Origin: Synechococcales cyanobacterium 340R_concoct_173_sub
Lineage (GTDB): Bacteria > Cyanobacteriota > Cyanobacteriia > Leptolyngbyales > Leptolyngbyaceae
Direction of reading: 5' to 3'
DNA length: 29,453 nt
Assembly: GCA_025354065.1 (NCBI GenBank)
Contig: JANXNM010000542.1
Span: 1-29,453, forward strand
Shown: positions 1 to 8,568 of the stretch, piece by piece
Position numbering within the stretch: position 1 is the stretch's first letter
How the letters are laid out: each line of letters begins with the position of its first letter
Position numbers and translations under genes: made by a program
The notes under the pieces: generated by a model
The model's input: only the letters and a program-made list of their open reading frames with translations
Databases searched by the model: none
What the model was told of the DNA's origin: nothing

Positions 1-421
1 GAAGCAGAGTCAGCGAAGGCAGTTGCGGAAGGTGCTTGCATCTTCTGAGGAAAGTCCGGGCACCCCAAAAACCAAACTTGCTGGGTAACGCCCAGTGCGA
101 GCGATCGTGAGGATAGTGCCACAGAAAAATACCGCCCGGAGAAATGAAGGACTGGAAATTCTCAATTCCTCGGGTAAGGGTGCAAAGGTGTGGTAAGAGC
201 GCACCAGCAGTTTCGTGAGGAACTGGCTCGGTAAACCCCGGTTGGGTGCAAGGTCGTCGGAGCGAGGGTTGGTTTTTTGCCTGCTCCAGGTTGTTGGGTT
301 TGCTCAACAAAGTACCGCTTGAGGCGTGAGGTAACTCATTGCCCAGATAGATAACAGCCCTGGGAAATTGATTTCGGTTAATTTTCTAGAACAGAACCCG
401 GCTTATGTCTGACTCTGCTTC
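1..421 (+). ncRNA. rnpB: RNase P RNA (bacterial type A, cyanobacterial)
   Basis: Catalytic RNA of RNase P, which removes the 5' leader from pre-tRNAs. The first 13 bases (1-13) are perfectly complementary to 409-421, forming helix P1, so the whole molecule appears to be present with its 5' end at the window edge. Conserved signature blocks are visible: GAGGAAAGTCCGGGC at 47-61, ACAGAAAA followed by ACCGCC at about 121-136, GGTAAGGGTGCAAAGGTG from about 173, AGAGCGCACCAGCAG near 196, GGCTCGGTAAACCCC near 225, and the 3' block CCCAGATAGATAAC near 343. The promoter lies outside the window. No short tandem repeat expansion like that of some Nostoc rnpB genes is evident. Confidence 0.96.
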
Positions 422-827
422 TCTCCTTACTCCACAAGTTTTTCAACATTATCAAATTTTTAATTTTCCTAAACTATATCGCTTTGGTAAATTCTCAGTA
501 ATCAATTAGGATTGCTATGGAAGGAATCGGACAATGGTAAATGGATATCCTTTCAGGTTCCACCTAGAGTAATGCCCAACTAGGGCAAACGCATACGCTT
601 CTTAACACATTATATTTGTGGCGATAGTTAAAATCTGCAAAATTTACTGAAGACTTCCATGCTGTTCATTAGTTTGTAGCGTATGTGAAGAGTGACAGGC
701 ACACGATCGGATCCAATAGCTTCAAGACGAGTTACTTGGTCGATCGTTTTCTGCGTCAGGTACGGCTTGAGATATAGGTCAGGATTGAAGTTTTAAATGG
801 CTGAAACCCTCTTACAATAAAAATTTA

Positions 828-912
828 CATTGCCCATATAGATAACAGCCCTAAAACAGTCTGCAAGCAGATTCTCTAGAATAGAACTCTGCTTATGTCT
901 AACGCTGCTTCT
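828..912 (+). repeat. Diverged copy of the rnpB 3' end
   Basis: This stretch aligns with 337-422 of rnpB. The first 25 bases match with one mismatch, and the last ~39 bases, covering GCTTATGTCT and the 3' strand of P1, match with a handful of differences. The centre differs in sequence but keeps a hairpin: AGTCTGC/GCAGATT here, AAATTGA/TTAATTT in rnpB. No 5' P1 strand or GAGGAAAGTCCGGGC core lies between 422 and 828, so only the 3' fifth is duplicated. It is therefore a fragment, not a second full gene. It may be a remnant of integration at the 3' end of rnpB, which is inference. Confidence 0.85.
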
Positions 913-1078
913 TTAAAGTTTTACATTTGAAACATTTATTTGAATTTCTACTTTTACAAAAGTATCGTATCTCTAATCCTTCTCGTACATGATTTAACGC
1001 TAGCTGTATAAAGTTATAAGATTCTTTAAAATTACGTCAATATATTTGTAGTTTGTGAGAAGACAACCTTAGAAAACC

Positions 1079-1105
1079 CTTACAAAATGAGTGCCGACTT
1101 ATAAT
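1079..1105 (+). promoter_or_regulatory. Possible sigma-70-type promoter for the gene at 1218
   Basis: A perfect TATAAT lies at 1100-1105, with a weak -35-like CTTACA at 1079-1084 (15-bp spacer, shorter than ideal). It points toward the gene starting at 1218, about 110 bp downstream. This is based on motif appearance only. Confidence 0.3.
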
Positions 1106-1217
1106 ACTAGTTGTAATAATAGTTTGCCCTCAGTATGATGAATAAAGTTAAGGTCGTAGATTTGTCTTAACTTTGGATTCTGAATTGATTTGTGGTAATC
1201 CTGTAAGGGGAATCGTT

Positions 1218-1835
1218 GTGAACAGTTTGTCTTCTCTTTTGGCTCGACCCGGCGTGACTCACTTCGCCCAAACCTTGCCAATTGAAGGCCCAGCGCCTCT
1301 TCTGATGGTAGGCGAACAAAAAAAGAGTGGTCTTATTCTCTGCAAAGAATTTCATGCAGAATTTGCAGGTCCAGGTGCGGCACTATGCAGTCCAGCGGAA
1401 CAACCCTACAAGGCCATCATTGCAATAGGTTCTCCGGATGTTATGGCGACGAGCAATACGATCGATCGATCGCGGGCATATGGATTACGGATTCAGTGGA
1501 GTCGTTGGCTTTATCGCATTGCTGACCAAAACAATCCGATCGATCGAGTTGAAAAATTATTGGCTGGATTAGAAGGCTTTTTTGGTCGATCGGTGGTGAT
1601 GAGTTTACCGAGTGAAGTACTAGCATTGTTGGTCGGCGTGTTGCCCCACACTGTAGAACAGGTGAAAGACAATTATCACCAGGGCAATATGTTGATTTTT
1701 CCCTGCGATCAATTGAAGGTGACGACGCTAGGTTGCGACTACCCCAATGCATTCACCCGCAATGATGTGCCTCTGAAACAACAAACTACGCTTAAAGAAA
1801 TTCACCAGACCTACTCTAGGTTGCGATCGGCTTAA
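1218..1835 (+). CDS. Unknown protein with a winged-helix-like C-terminal segment
   Basis: A 205-residue protein I cannot assign to a named family. The frame is open from a TTG at 1173, but GTG at 1218 is preferred because AAGGGG at 1205-1210 makes a well-spaced ribosome binding site. There is no signal peptide or membrane segment. Residues about 110-150 (RVEKLLAGLEGFFG then LPSEVLALLVGVLPHTVEQV) resemble the wing/HTH part of Crp/Fnr-type regulators, where a similar LP..LA.L.GV...TV..V pattern forms the DNA-binding helices. The N-terminal half shows no cyclic-nucleotide-binding motif that I can recognise. A DNA-binding role is therefore only a suggestion. It is convergent with leuC. Confidence 0.75.
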   Translation: MNSLSSLLARPGVTHFAQTLPIEGPAPLLMVGEQKKSGLILCKEFHAEFAGPGAALCSPAEQPYKAIIAIGSPDVMATSNTIDRSRAYGLRIQWSRWLYRIADQNNPIDRVEKLLAGLEGFFGRSVVMSLPSEVLALLVGVLPHTVEQVKDNYHQGNMLIFPCDQLKVTTLGCDYPNAFTRNDVPLKQQTTLKEIHQTYSRLRSA

Positions 1836-1857
1836 CAAAAAATTCATTTTTTTAATA

Positions 1858-1887
1858 GCAGGGAATAGAACAACTCTTTTTCCCTGC
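1858..1887. terminator. Possible terminator hairpin between convergent genes
   Basis: An 8-bp perfect stem (GCAGGGAA at 1858-1865, TTCCCTGC at 1880-1887) with a 14-base loop sits between the stop codons of the 1218 gene and leuC. There is no T-run directly after it on either strand. An A/T-rich foldback (1836-1853) lies just to the left and could supply the U tract for the minus strand. Confidence 0.4.
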
Positions 1888-1898
1888 CACTAATTTCT

Positions 1899-3305
1899 TT
1901 ACATCATCAGATTGCGCACATCCGTTACCTTGCCAGTAATCGCCGCCGCCGCCACCATCGCTGGACTCATTAACAAAGTCCGGCCTGACGATGAACCCTG
2001 ACGACCTTTGAAATTACGATTGGAGGACGATGCGCTCATTTGACGACCTTCTAACCGATCGGGATTCATCGCCAAACACATCGAACATCCTGGTTCTCGC
2101 CACTCAAACCCGGCTGCTGTGAAGATTTTGTCTAATCCTTCTGCCTCGGCTTGTAGCTTGACACGCTCAGAACCGGGCACTACAAACGCTTTTACATTAT
2201 TTGCAACATGGTTTCCCTCGGCAATTTTCGCCGCTTCTCGCAAGTCAGAAATCCGACCATTCGTACAGCTTCCGATAAAACAGACATCGATCGCGGTTCC
2301 TTCCATTGGTTGACCCGGCTTTAACGACATATACACATAGGCATCTTCGGCCAAAGCTTGCTCATCTGTCGGCATACTCTCTGGGGACGGAACCTTTTCA
2401 TCTACGCCCACCCCTTGACTCGGCGTAATTCCCCAAGTCACTGTTGGCGCAATATCTGCCGCATTAAACATCACCACATCATCATAATCAGCATCTTCAT
2501 CACTCGCCAAACTGCTCCACCACGTCACTGCCTGCTCCCAATCTTTACCCTTGGGCGCGAAATCTCTACCCTTCAAATAGTCGTAAGTTTCTTGGTCTGG
2601 ATTGACGTAGCCACAGCGCGCCCCGCCCTCGATCGCCATATTGCACACCGTCATGCGCTCTTCCATGGACATTGCCTCAAAAGTCGTCCCCGCAAACTCA
2701 TAGGCATAGCCAACACCTCCCTTAATGCCCAATTTCCGAATGATATGCAGCACCACATCCTTGGCATATACGCCGGGAGCGAGTTTCCCATTGACTTCAA
2801 TCTTACGGACTTTGAGCTTAGCTAGCGCTAGGGTTTGGGACGCTAAAACATCTCGCACTTGACTTGTCCCAATCCCCATGGCGATCGCACCAAAGGCCCC
2901 ATGGGTGGAGGTGTGGCTGTCTCCGCACACGATAGTCATTCCGGGTTGAGTCAGCCCTTGTTCTGGCGCAATAATATGAACAATGCCTTGATTGCCTGAT
3001 CCCGCGTTGTAAAACCGAATGCCATATTCAGCCGTATTTTTTTCAAGCTCCTGAAGCATTTCTTCAGCCATAGCATCTTTAAAGGGGCGAGATTGGTTAT
3101 CGGTCGGGATGATGTGATCAACCGTCGCAACTGTTCGATCGGGGAATGGAATCGTTAAGCCCCGATCGCGCACCATGGAAAAGGCTTGGGGACTCGTCAC
3201 TTCATGGATCAGGTGAAGCCCGATAAAAAGCTGAGTTTGACCAGAGGGCAATGTGCCAACAGTATGCAAATCCCAAACCTTATCGAAAAGCGTGCGCTGA
3301 CTCAT
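1899..3305 (-). CDS. leuC: 3-isopropylmalate dehydratase, large subunit
   Basis: The large subunit of the LeuCD isomerase, which interconverts 2- and 3-isopropylmalate in leucine synthesis using a [4Fe-4S] cluster. The 468-residue product has the family's usual length. It carries the substrate/cluster loop [21 protein letters not shown], the first cluster Cys in FIGSCTNGR (about residue 348), and the pair in PGCSMC (about 408 and 411). It starts at ATG (3305) with [14 protein letters not shown], typical for LeuC. leuD is not adjacent, so the subunits must be encoded apart. Nothing looks broken. Confidence 0.97.
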   Translation of the reverse strand: MSQRTLFDKVWDLHTVGTLPSGQTQLFIGLHLIHEVTSPQAFSMVRDRGLTIPFPDRTVATVDHIIPTDNQSRPFKDAMAEEMLQELEKNTAEYGIRFYNAGSGNQGIVHIIAPEQGLTQPGMTIVCGDSHTSTHGAFGAIAMGIGTSQVRDVLASQTLALAKLKVRKIEVNGKLAPGVYAKDVVLHIIRKLGIKGGVGYAYEFAGTTFEAMSMEERMTVCNMAIEGGARCGYVNPDQETYDYLKGRDFAPKGKDWEQAVTWWSSLASDEDADYDDVVMFNAADIAPTVTWGITPSQGVGVDEKVPSPESMPTDEQALAEDAYVYMSLKPGQPMEGTAIDVCFIGSCTNGRISDLREAAKIAEGNHVANNVKAFVVPGSERVKLQAEAEGLDKIFTAAGFEWREPGCSMCLAMNPDRLEGRQMSASSSNRNFKGRQGSSSGRTLLMSPAMVAAAAITGKVTDVRNLMM

Positions 3306-3414
3306 AATTTAATGCCGGATAGGTGTAAACCAATTTTCCCTAGGCTTGTTATTGTATCGAAAAGTTTGAACGATATGGGGCTTAATTTACGGCTTAATGA
3401 CTAGCGTGAGTTTA

Positions 3415-4077
3415 TTAGAGTGAATCCAGTCGCATCACCTTGGCGCGATGCAAGACGTGGTTCCCATTGGAATTTTGATAGCGGTATCCCAAAAATCTAA
3501 CCCGAACCCGATCGCCCAATTGACAATCAGCATTCATTCCCTGATGTAGCACGGAATCATAGTCACACTCTTCGCCAATCGTCCCGATCGGACTAACGCC
3601 CCATTCAACTAGCAGCCGATCGACCGGGTTCAGTAACGGCAACAGTTTACTGGCTGTCAATTGTGGATTGGTTTGGGCGGCATGGGCAGCGGCAGACCAT
3701 TGAATTAGCCAAGGTTCTAAGGTTTGGAGCGCTTCGTGCTGAAAGACTTCGCGGAGATTGGTTTCTTGGTGTTTAAGCGTCTGAGCTAAGCGATCGTACT
3801 CTTGCTGTAACTCGGAATTTGAGGCTGTGGGCTGTGGAATCCCGATCGATTCAGCCGTCAGCGATCGCACTAAATCATCCACCGAAATCTCTAATACTCG
3901 CGCAATCTTGGCCACCGTCTGTACCTGCATTGTCAAAATGTGCCCCTGTTGGAGTCGCTTGATTGCGCCTAGGGAGACCTGCGATCGGAGGCTCAGCGCT
4001 TTGAATGTGGTAATGTCCTGGCCCGTCATCAGTTGGCGAAGTGCCTGACTAGTTGAATTTTGATTCGATTCAGTCAT
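3415..4077 (-). CDS. HTH domain protein with GrpE-like C-terminal region
   Basis: A 220-residue protein counted from ATG at 4077; a TTG at 4089 in the same frame is less likely. Residues about 15-60 look like a Cro/C1-type helix-turn-helix (LRSQVSLGAIKRLQQG, then VQTVAKIARVLEISVDDLV). Residues about 80-115 are a probable coiled coil (QQEYDRLAQTLKHQETNLREV). The C-terminal half, with LNPVDRLLVEWGVSPIGTIGEECDYDSVLHQGM and a final RVRVRFLGYRYQ segment, resembles the GrpE beta domain, which in true GrpE contacts DnaK and drives nucleotide exchange. This looks like a regulator fused to a GrpE-like module rather than the housekeeping GrpE. It is divergent from the kinase-like gene at 4196. Confidence 0.85.
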   Translation of the reverse strand: MTESNQNSTSQALRQLMTGQDITTFKALSLRSQVSLGAIKRLQQGHILTMQVQTVAKIARVLEISVDDLVRSLTAESIGIPQPTASNSELQQEYDRLAQTLKHQETNLREVFQHEALQTLEPWLIQWSAAAHAAQTNPQLTASKLLPLLNPVDRLLVEWGVSPIGTIGEECDYDSVLHQGMNADCQLGDRVRVRFLGYRYQNSNGNHVLHRAKVMRLDSL

Positions 4078-4195
4078 GGTTAGTATCAAATTCTGTAAAA
4101 ATTTGTCAAGATAGTATTTAACAGAACTGCTATTAATTTCTCACCCCCGATCACACAAATAATCATATTCGGCATTTACCCCTAACTGAGGATCT

Positions 4196-5125
4196 ATGGA
4201 TTGGTTTTCGACCCTAACTGGAATTGGCATTGGATTATTGTTGATTGTCCTGCGTGGCCGACCTGACAAAAAATTACTCATAGATTCATCTAATAATATC
4301 CGATCGCCCAATCCGATGCCCCCAGGTCCGTTGGAGACAATCGCCACGACAGATCACCGAATCGCCTACTATTCCGCCTTAGATTTGGCCCAATTTAAAG
4401 GCAGTTTTCTATCGCGAACTTCCCACGAGTTACGATCGCCCTTAAATGCCTTAATCAGCAGCCTGCAAATGATCCAAGCTGGACTTTGCGATGATGTTGA
4501 AGAAGAAAAAGAATATGTCGGCTTTGCCCATGATGCCGCACTCAAATTTATTGGTCTACTCGATGAAGTGCTGAAAGTCTCAAAACTTCAGTCCGGCAGC
4601 CTTAATGTGGCCAAAACAGAAGTCGATTTAGCCATTGTGTTGCAAGAAGTCTATTTCATGACCCGTCACTTGGCTGCCAATCGTAATCTGCGGCTTCAGA
4701 TCCCTATGCTAGACGACGAAATTTTAATCCAAGCCGATTCCACGTATCTACACCAGGCGCTCATCATCCTCGTGAGTCGATCGATCGCTGCCATGGATGG
4801 AGGGAGCATTATTCTTTCTCTCAACACTGAAGGCAAACAAGTCACGCTCACCTTGCACGATGAATTGCCCGAAGAACAATGGCAAGAGACGCTAGATGTA
4901 TTGACTAACCCAAATGCCTCCTTACCGCAATTGCCCGCGATCCCGGCGGCTGAGCGATCAGCCATCGACATGGAATTCAGTCCATCATTTCGGCTTTTGT
5001 TAGCGCGAGAATTATTGAGCATTATGGGAATCTCGCTATCCGTCGATAGCCATACCGCTATAGAGACCAATACTAAGAGCAATGCTATGCCCCGATCGAT
5101 CCAATGCCACTTTCATCTCGCCTAA
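4196..5125 (+). CDS. Membrane-anchored histidine-kinase-like protein with degenerate ATPase domain
   Basis: A 309-residue protein starting at ATG 4196 behind a GAGGA ribosome binding site. Residues about 4-20 form one hydrophobic helix (STLTGIGIGLLLIVL), so it is probably membrane-tethered. A clear HisKA dimerisation/phosphoacceptor domain follows, with the H-box SRTSHELRSPLNALISSLQ at about residues 73-91. The catalytic ATPase part is degenerate. The position of the N box reads LIILVSRSIAAM with no Asn, there is no DxGxG (the spot reads LHDELPEE), and no GxGxG lid is visible. Only the trailing helix (FRLLLARELLSIMG) is recognisable. It may be a phosphoacceptor, phosphatase or pseudokinase scaffold rather than an active kinase. 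Confidence 0.85.
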   Translation: MDWFSTLTGIGIGLLLIVLRGRPDKKLLIDSSNNIRSPNPMPPGPLETIATTDHRIAYYSALDLAQFKGSFLSRTSHELRSPLNALISSLQMIQAGLCDDVEEEKEYVGFAHDAALKFIGLLDEVLKVSKLQSGSLNVAKTEVDLAIVLQEVYFMTRHLAANRNLRLQIPMLDDEILIQADSTYLHQALIILVSRSIAAMDGGSIILSLNTEGKQVTLTLHDELPEEQWQETLDVLTNPNASLPQLPAIPAAERSAIDMEFSPSFRLLLARELLSIMGISLSVDSHTAIETNTKSNAMPRSIQCHFHLA

Positions 5126-5179
5126 TCGTATAATTTTAGGTAACTAGTGAACATACGATCGAAGCGGAGAAGACCAGTC

Positions 5180-6364
5180 ATGCCAATGATCGAAACCAAG
5201 ACCGAACCCATGGTCATCAATATGGGGCCACATCATCCGGCCACCCACGGATGCTTTCGGTTAGTCGTCACGTTGGATGGCGAAAACGTAATCGATTGTG
5301 AGCCTGTATTGGGCTACCTCCATCGTGGAGTGGAAAAAATAGCCGAAAACCGCACAACCATTATGTATGTGCCCTACACCAGTCGTTGGGATTACTACGG
5401 TGGCATGTACAACGAAGCCATCACCGTCAACGCTGTTGAAAAACTTGCAGGAATTCCAGTCCCTCGACGGGCTAGTTACATTCGGGTCATTATGCTCGAA
5501 CTCTGCCGTCTAGTGAATCATCTGCTCTGGCTCGGGCCGTTTATTACGGATCTTGGTGGCGCGACCCCGTTTTTCTATACGTTGCGCGAACGGGAAATGA
5601 TTCTGGATTTGTTTGAAGCGGCAACGGGCTACCGCATGGTCAACAATAACTACTTCCGGGTTGGCGGTGTAGCTGCTGATTTACCCTACGGCTGGTTTGA
5701 AAAGTGCGCTGATTTTTGCAACTATTTCATTCCTGCACTAGATGAATACGAAAAGCTAATTACCAACAATCCGATTTTCCGTCGTCGTCTTGAAGGCGTG
5801 GGTGTCTTGTCTCGTGAAGACGCAATTAACTATAGCTGTTCTGGGCCAATGCTCCGCGCGTCTGGCGTGAAGTGGGATTTGCGGAAGGTCGATCATTACG
5901 AATGCTACGACGACTTTGATTGGGATGTGGCATGGGCAACGGAGGGCGATTGTTTAGCGCGCTATACCGTTCGGATTCAGGAAATGCGCGAGTCTACCAA
6001 AATCATTCAGCAAGCGATCGCCGCTATTCCCGGTGGATCCTACGAGAATCTCGAAGCACAACGAATAATGGCGGGTCCAAAGTCTGACTGGGATGCGCCT
6101 GAATTCCAATATATTTCCAAGAAAATTGCGCCCACCTTCAAAATTCCTAAGGGTGAACATTATGTCCGCCTTGAAGCGGGACGTGGTGAAATGGGGATTT
6201 TCATTATGGGAGACGACAATATGTTCCCTTGGCGTTTAAAAATTCGTCCCGGTGATTTCAATAACCTGCAAGCCTTCCCCAAGATGGTTCAAGGTCTAAA
6301 GGTTGCTGATTTATTTATTACCTTGGGCAGCGTGGACGTTGTGATGGGTTCTGTCGATCGTTAG
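5180..6364 (+). CDS. ndhH: NDH-1 subunit H (NAD(P)H:plastoquinone oxidoreductase)
   Basis: NdhH, the 49-kDa-type subunit of the peripheral arm of cyanobacterial NDH-1, helps form the quinone-reducing site used in respiration, cyclic electron flow and CO2 uptake. From ATG 5180, with GGAGA at 5166-5170, the protein has 394 residues, the family's standard length. An in-frame GTG at 5147 would add 11 residues and is not preferred. Conserved landmarks are [11 protein letters not shown] near the N-terminus, [49 protein letters not shown], and the C-terminal [12 protein letters not shown]. It stands alone, not clustered with other ndh genes, and is followed by a strong hairpin. Confidence 0.97.
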   Translation: MPMIETKTEPMVINMGPHHPATHGCFRLVVTLDGENVIDCEPVLGYLHRGVEKIAENRTTIMYVPYTSRWDYYGGMYNEAITVNAVEKLAGIPVPRRASYIRVIMLELCRLVNHLLWLGPFITDLGGATPFFYTLREREMILDLFEAATGYRMVNNNYFRVGGVAADLPYGWFEKCADFCNYFIPALDEYEKLITNNPIFRRRLEGVGVLSREDAINYSCSGPMLRASGVKWDLRKVDHYECYDDFDWDVAWATEGDCLARYTVRIQEMRESTKIIQQAIAAIPGGSYENLEAQRIMAGPKSDWDAPEFQYISKKIAPTFKIPKGEHYVRLEAGRGEMGIFIMGDDNMFPWRLKIRPGDFNNLQAFPKMVQGLKVADLFITLGSVDVVMGSVDR

Positions 6365-6387
6365 CATCGGTCGCAATCTTGCAGATT

Positions 6388-6421
6388 AAAACATCGGCCT
6401 AATTGCCTAGACCGATGTTTT
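6388..6421 (+). terminator. Terminator of ndhH
   Basis: A perfect 10-bp inverted repeat (AAAACATCGG at 6388-6397, CCGATGTTTT at 6412-6421) with a 14-base loop, starting 24 bases after the ndhH stop. The 3' arm ends in four T residues, consistent with intrinsic termination. Confidence 0.8.
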
Positions 6422-7016
6422 AGTGAGTAATGTAAAAATAGTTGGGAATGTACTGAAAGGCTTAACCTTCACAACATTTTGGGTTCCAATGAACGAGGAC
6501 AGGCGATCCCCACAACATGTTTTAAAAATCAAATGCAAAGCTGGCCTAGAAAATCATAAAATCATCTGAAATCAAGGAATTGGTACATACATACTTCTTG
6601 CGCAAACCGCCATACTACGATTAAATCAGGCTTGATACTCGTTAACTCAATGCTTTTAAAAAACTTCAAGAGAAACATGAGTGCGATCGTTTGAGGTGAC
6701 AGCCTTAGACATGCCAAATATTGATCCTTAATGTTTTCTCCCTTTATCTAGGTTTCTGTGAACCATTCTGTTAATTATGGATTCATCACGGTATCTAAGT
6801 CATTCTTTTCTATCCTTTCAAGTTTTCGTGCTGTAAGTATCAAAAATGTCTCGTCTGTATTTTACTTAAAGCTTTGAAAAGTGCTTTTTGTGAGTTGCAG
6901 ACAGCAAATGAGTTTGAAGCTCTACAGGATATTGGCTAATCCAAGTTAATTAATTCTGTTGTACTTTCTATCCCGAATCTTAGTTTAAACACACTTCCAC
7001 AATTGGTGATTTTCTC
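6422..7016. other. AT-rich intergenic region, no gene seen
   Basis: About 600 bp between the ndhH terminator and the small gene at 7017. Both strands carry only short, unconvincing ORFs. No tRNA, rRNA, CRISPR or known small-RNA motif was recognised. The length leaves room for a small RNA or a long 5' leader for the 70-residue gene, but I see no positive sign of either. Confidence 0.5.
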
Positions 7017-7229
7017 ATGCAATATCAAGCACAGTTGACTCCTTGGATAGTTTATCTAGTCGAATCTGAGACGCTTCGTAATCCAGTTAGCCGTTTTCGC
7101 CGCCGCAATGACGCAGATGCTTATATCAAGGTTTTGCGTAACACCAAGCCTGATTCTAACTTCATGGTTGAGTTTGATTCGGCAAGTTTTGCGAAAAAAG
7201 TGAAAGTTGCTGAACCTGCACTCGCATAG
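7017..7229 (+). CDS. Conserved small cyanobacterial protein (70 aa), function unknown
   Basis: A 70-residue soluble protein starting at ATG 7017. The pattern TPWIVYLVE...VSRFRRRNDADAYIKVLR is one I associate with short cyanobacterial proteins of unknown function, in which an aromatic strand precedes an RFRRRxDAxA helix. There are no cysteines, signal peptide or membrane segment. It has no operon partner close by; a hairpin at 7345-7370 separates it from the methyltransferase gene. The long AT-rich leader upstream is unusual for so small a gene. Confidence 0.75.
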   Translation: MQYQAQLTPWIVYLVESETLRNPVSRFRRRNDADAYIKVLRNTKPDSNFMVEFDSASFAKKVKVAEPALA

Positions 7230-7344
7230 CTGATATTTGATTTCATTTGTTCGATTCTTTAATTGTTCATGAAATTACTCTTTAAAGCTATCATTCATCT
7301 TACAAGTTAATTGTTTTTGAAGCTTTGAGATTGAATACTTCTAT

Positions 7345-7370
7345 GGCGTAGGCAGATTATTGTCTACGTC
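7345..7370 (+). terminator. Possible terminator or attenuator hairpin
   Basis: A stem of about 9 bp including G-U pairs (CGTAGGCAG at 7347-7355 against TGTCTACG at 7361-7368) with a 5-base loop, lying between the 70-residue gene and the methyltransferase gene. The following T-run is weak (ATTTCT). It could end the first transcript or act in the leader of the second. Confidence 0.4.
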
Positions 7371-7395
7371 ATTTCTATGAGTAATTGATGTGAAG

Positions 7396-8568
7396 ATGAC
7401 TAATCAATTGAAGTGGATACAAGAGACGTTGCTCGATCGATCGATGATGCCTTTTGTTGAATTTATGGGGTTGGCGCTCTACCACCCAGTTAAGGGCTAT
7501 TACGTTACTCAGGCTATGAATATTGGGGCACGGGGAGATTTTTACACTTCGCCTCACTTGAGTTCGCTATTTGGGGAATGTCTTGCCCGCCAAGTCATCG
7601 ATTGCTGGGAAATTATGGGGCAACCGATCGCCTTTGAACTGATCGAAATGGGTGCGGGACAAGGAATTCTGGCCGCAGATATTCTTCAGTCTATTGCCCA
7701 ACTCTGTCCAGAATTATCGCAAGTTTTGACCTACAGCATTATTGAACGATCGCAATCCCTTAAGCTAGTCCAACGTCAACATCTTGCAAGCTGGGAATCT
7801 GTCATTCAATGGCGAGATTGGGAAACTATTGAAAGCTCGTCCATACAAGGCTGCTTTATTTCCAATGAATTAGTCGATGCGTTTCCGGTGCATCAAGTGG
7901 TGTGGCAAGACCAAATGCTGCAAGAAATCTATGTCAGCTTTGATGGCGATCGTTTAACCGAGCAGCTCGGCCCGCTCTCAACACTGGAATTAAAGCAATA
8001 TTTCGATCGCTTGGGCATTAATTTTGAAAATTATCCCGATGGCTATCGAACCGAAGTAAATTTGAACGCGATCGATTGGATCCAAACCCTTGCCAATAAA
8101 CTGCATCATGGTTATATTTTAACGATAGATTATGGCTATAGCGCCGACCGATATTACAACGCTCGTCGAACGGGCGGCACGCTTCAATGCTATTACCAGC
8201 ATCAAGCCAAATCGAATCCCTATACAAATGTAGGATTACAAGACATTACGGCTCATGTTGATTTCACCACATTGATAGAGCGGGGCGAAGAATTTGGTCT
8301 GACTTCATTGGGATTGACGCAGCAGGCATATTTTTTGATGGCGTTGGGGTTGGGCGATCGGATTGCGGCCTTAAGTCAAACGGAAACGCAAAATATCCAA
8401 GAAATAAACAATAGACTTCAAACTCGGACCGCACTCCATCAACTAATTGATCCCACAGGTCTCGGAAACTTTTGCGTATTAATTCAGTCTAAAAATTTAA
8501 GCACAGCAGAATTGAGCCGATCGCTACGAGGCTTAACTATTCCAGAACGATTCCCAACAATAAAATAA
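7396..8568 (+). CDS. SAM-dependent methyltransferase, MidA/NDUFAF7 family
   Basis: A 390-residue protein of the MidA/NDUFAF7 (COG1565) type. In mitochondria, the family member NDUFAF7 methylates an arginine of NDUFS2, the homologue of NdhH. Signatures are MPFVEFMGLALYHPVKGYY near the N-terminus, RGDFYTSPHLSSLFGECLA, the SAM-binding loop IEMGAGQGILAADIL, SNELVDAFPVH, and LTIDYGYSADRYY. The start is ATG 7396; a GTG at 7390 in frame would add two residues. Its position two genes after ndhH fits a role in NDH-1 maturation, but that link is inference from family and context. An 18-bp tandem repeat spans its stop codon. Confidence 0.92.
   Translation: MTNQLKWIQETLLDRSMMPFVEFMGLALYHPVKGYYVTQAMNIGARGDFYTSPHLSSLFGECLARQVIDCWEIMGQPIAFELIEMGAGQGILAADILQSIAQLCPELSQVLTYSIIERSQSLKLVQRQHLASWESVIQWRDWETIESSSIQGCFISNELVDAFPVHQVVWQDQMLQEIYVSFDGDRLTEQLGPLSTLELKQYFDRLGINFENYPDGYRTEVNLNAIDWIQTLANKLHHGYILTIDYGYSADRYYNARRTGGTLQCYYQHQAKSNPYTNVGLQDITAHVDFTTLIERGEEFGLTSLGLTQQAYFLMALGLGDRIAALSQTETQNIQEINNRLQTRTALHQLIDPTGLGNFCVLIQSKNLSTAELSRSLRGLTIPERFPTIK

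Larger units (their letters stand above)
422..1217. other. AT-rich non-coding interval between rnpB and the next gene
   Basis: About 800 bp with no convincing coding region on either strand. Apart from the rnpB 3'-end copy at 828-912 and a possible -10 element near 1100, I see no tRNA, terminator or recognisable gene remnant. The short ORFs here have no ribosome binding site and no recognisable product. Confidence 0.6.

Noticed and set aside
10..204. 64-codon minus-strand ORF at the left edge
   Set aside because: It lies antisense to the conserved core of rnpB, so it is a by-product of the RNA gene.
422..912. A complete second rnpB gene
   Set aside because: Only the 3' fifth is duplicated; the 5' P1 strand and the conserved core block are absent.
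2358..2825. 155-codon plus-strand ORF
   Set aside because: It is antisense to well-conserved leuC and has an unlikely composition.
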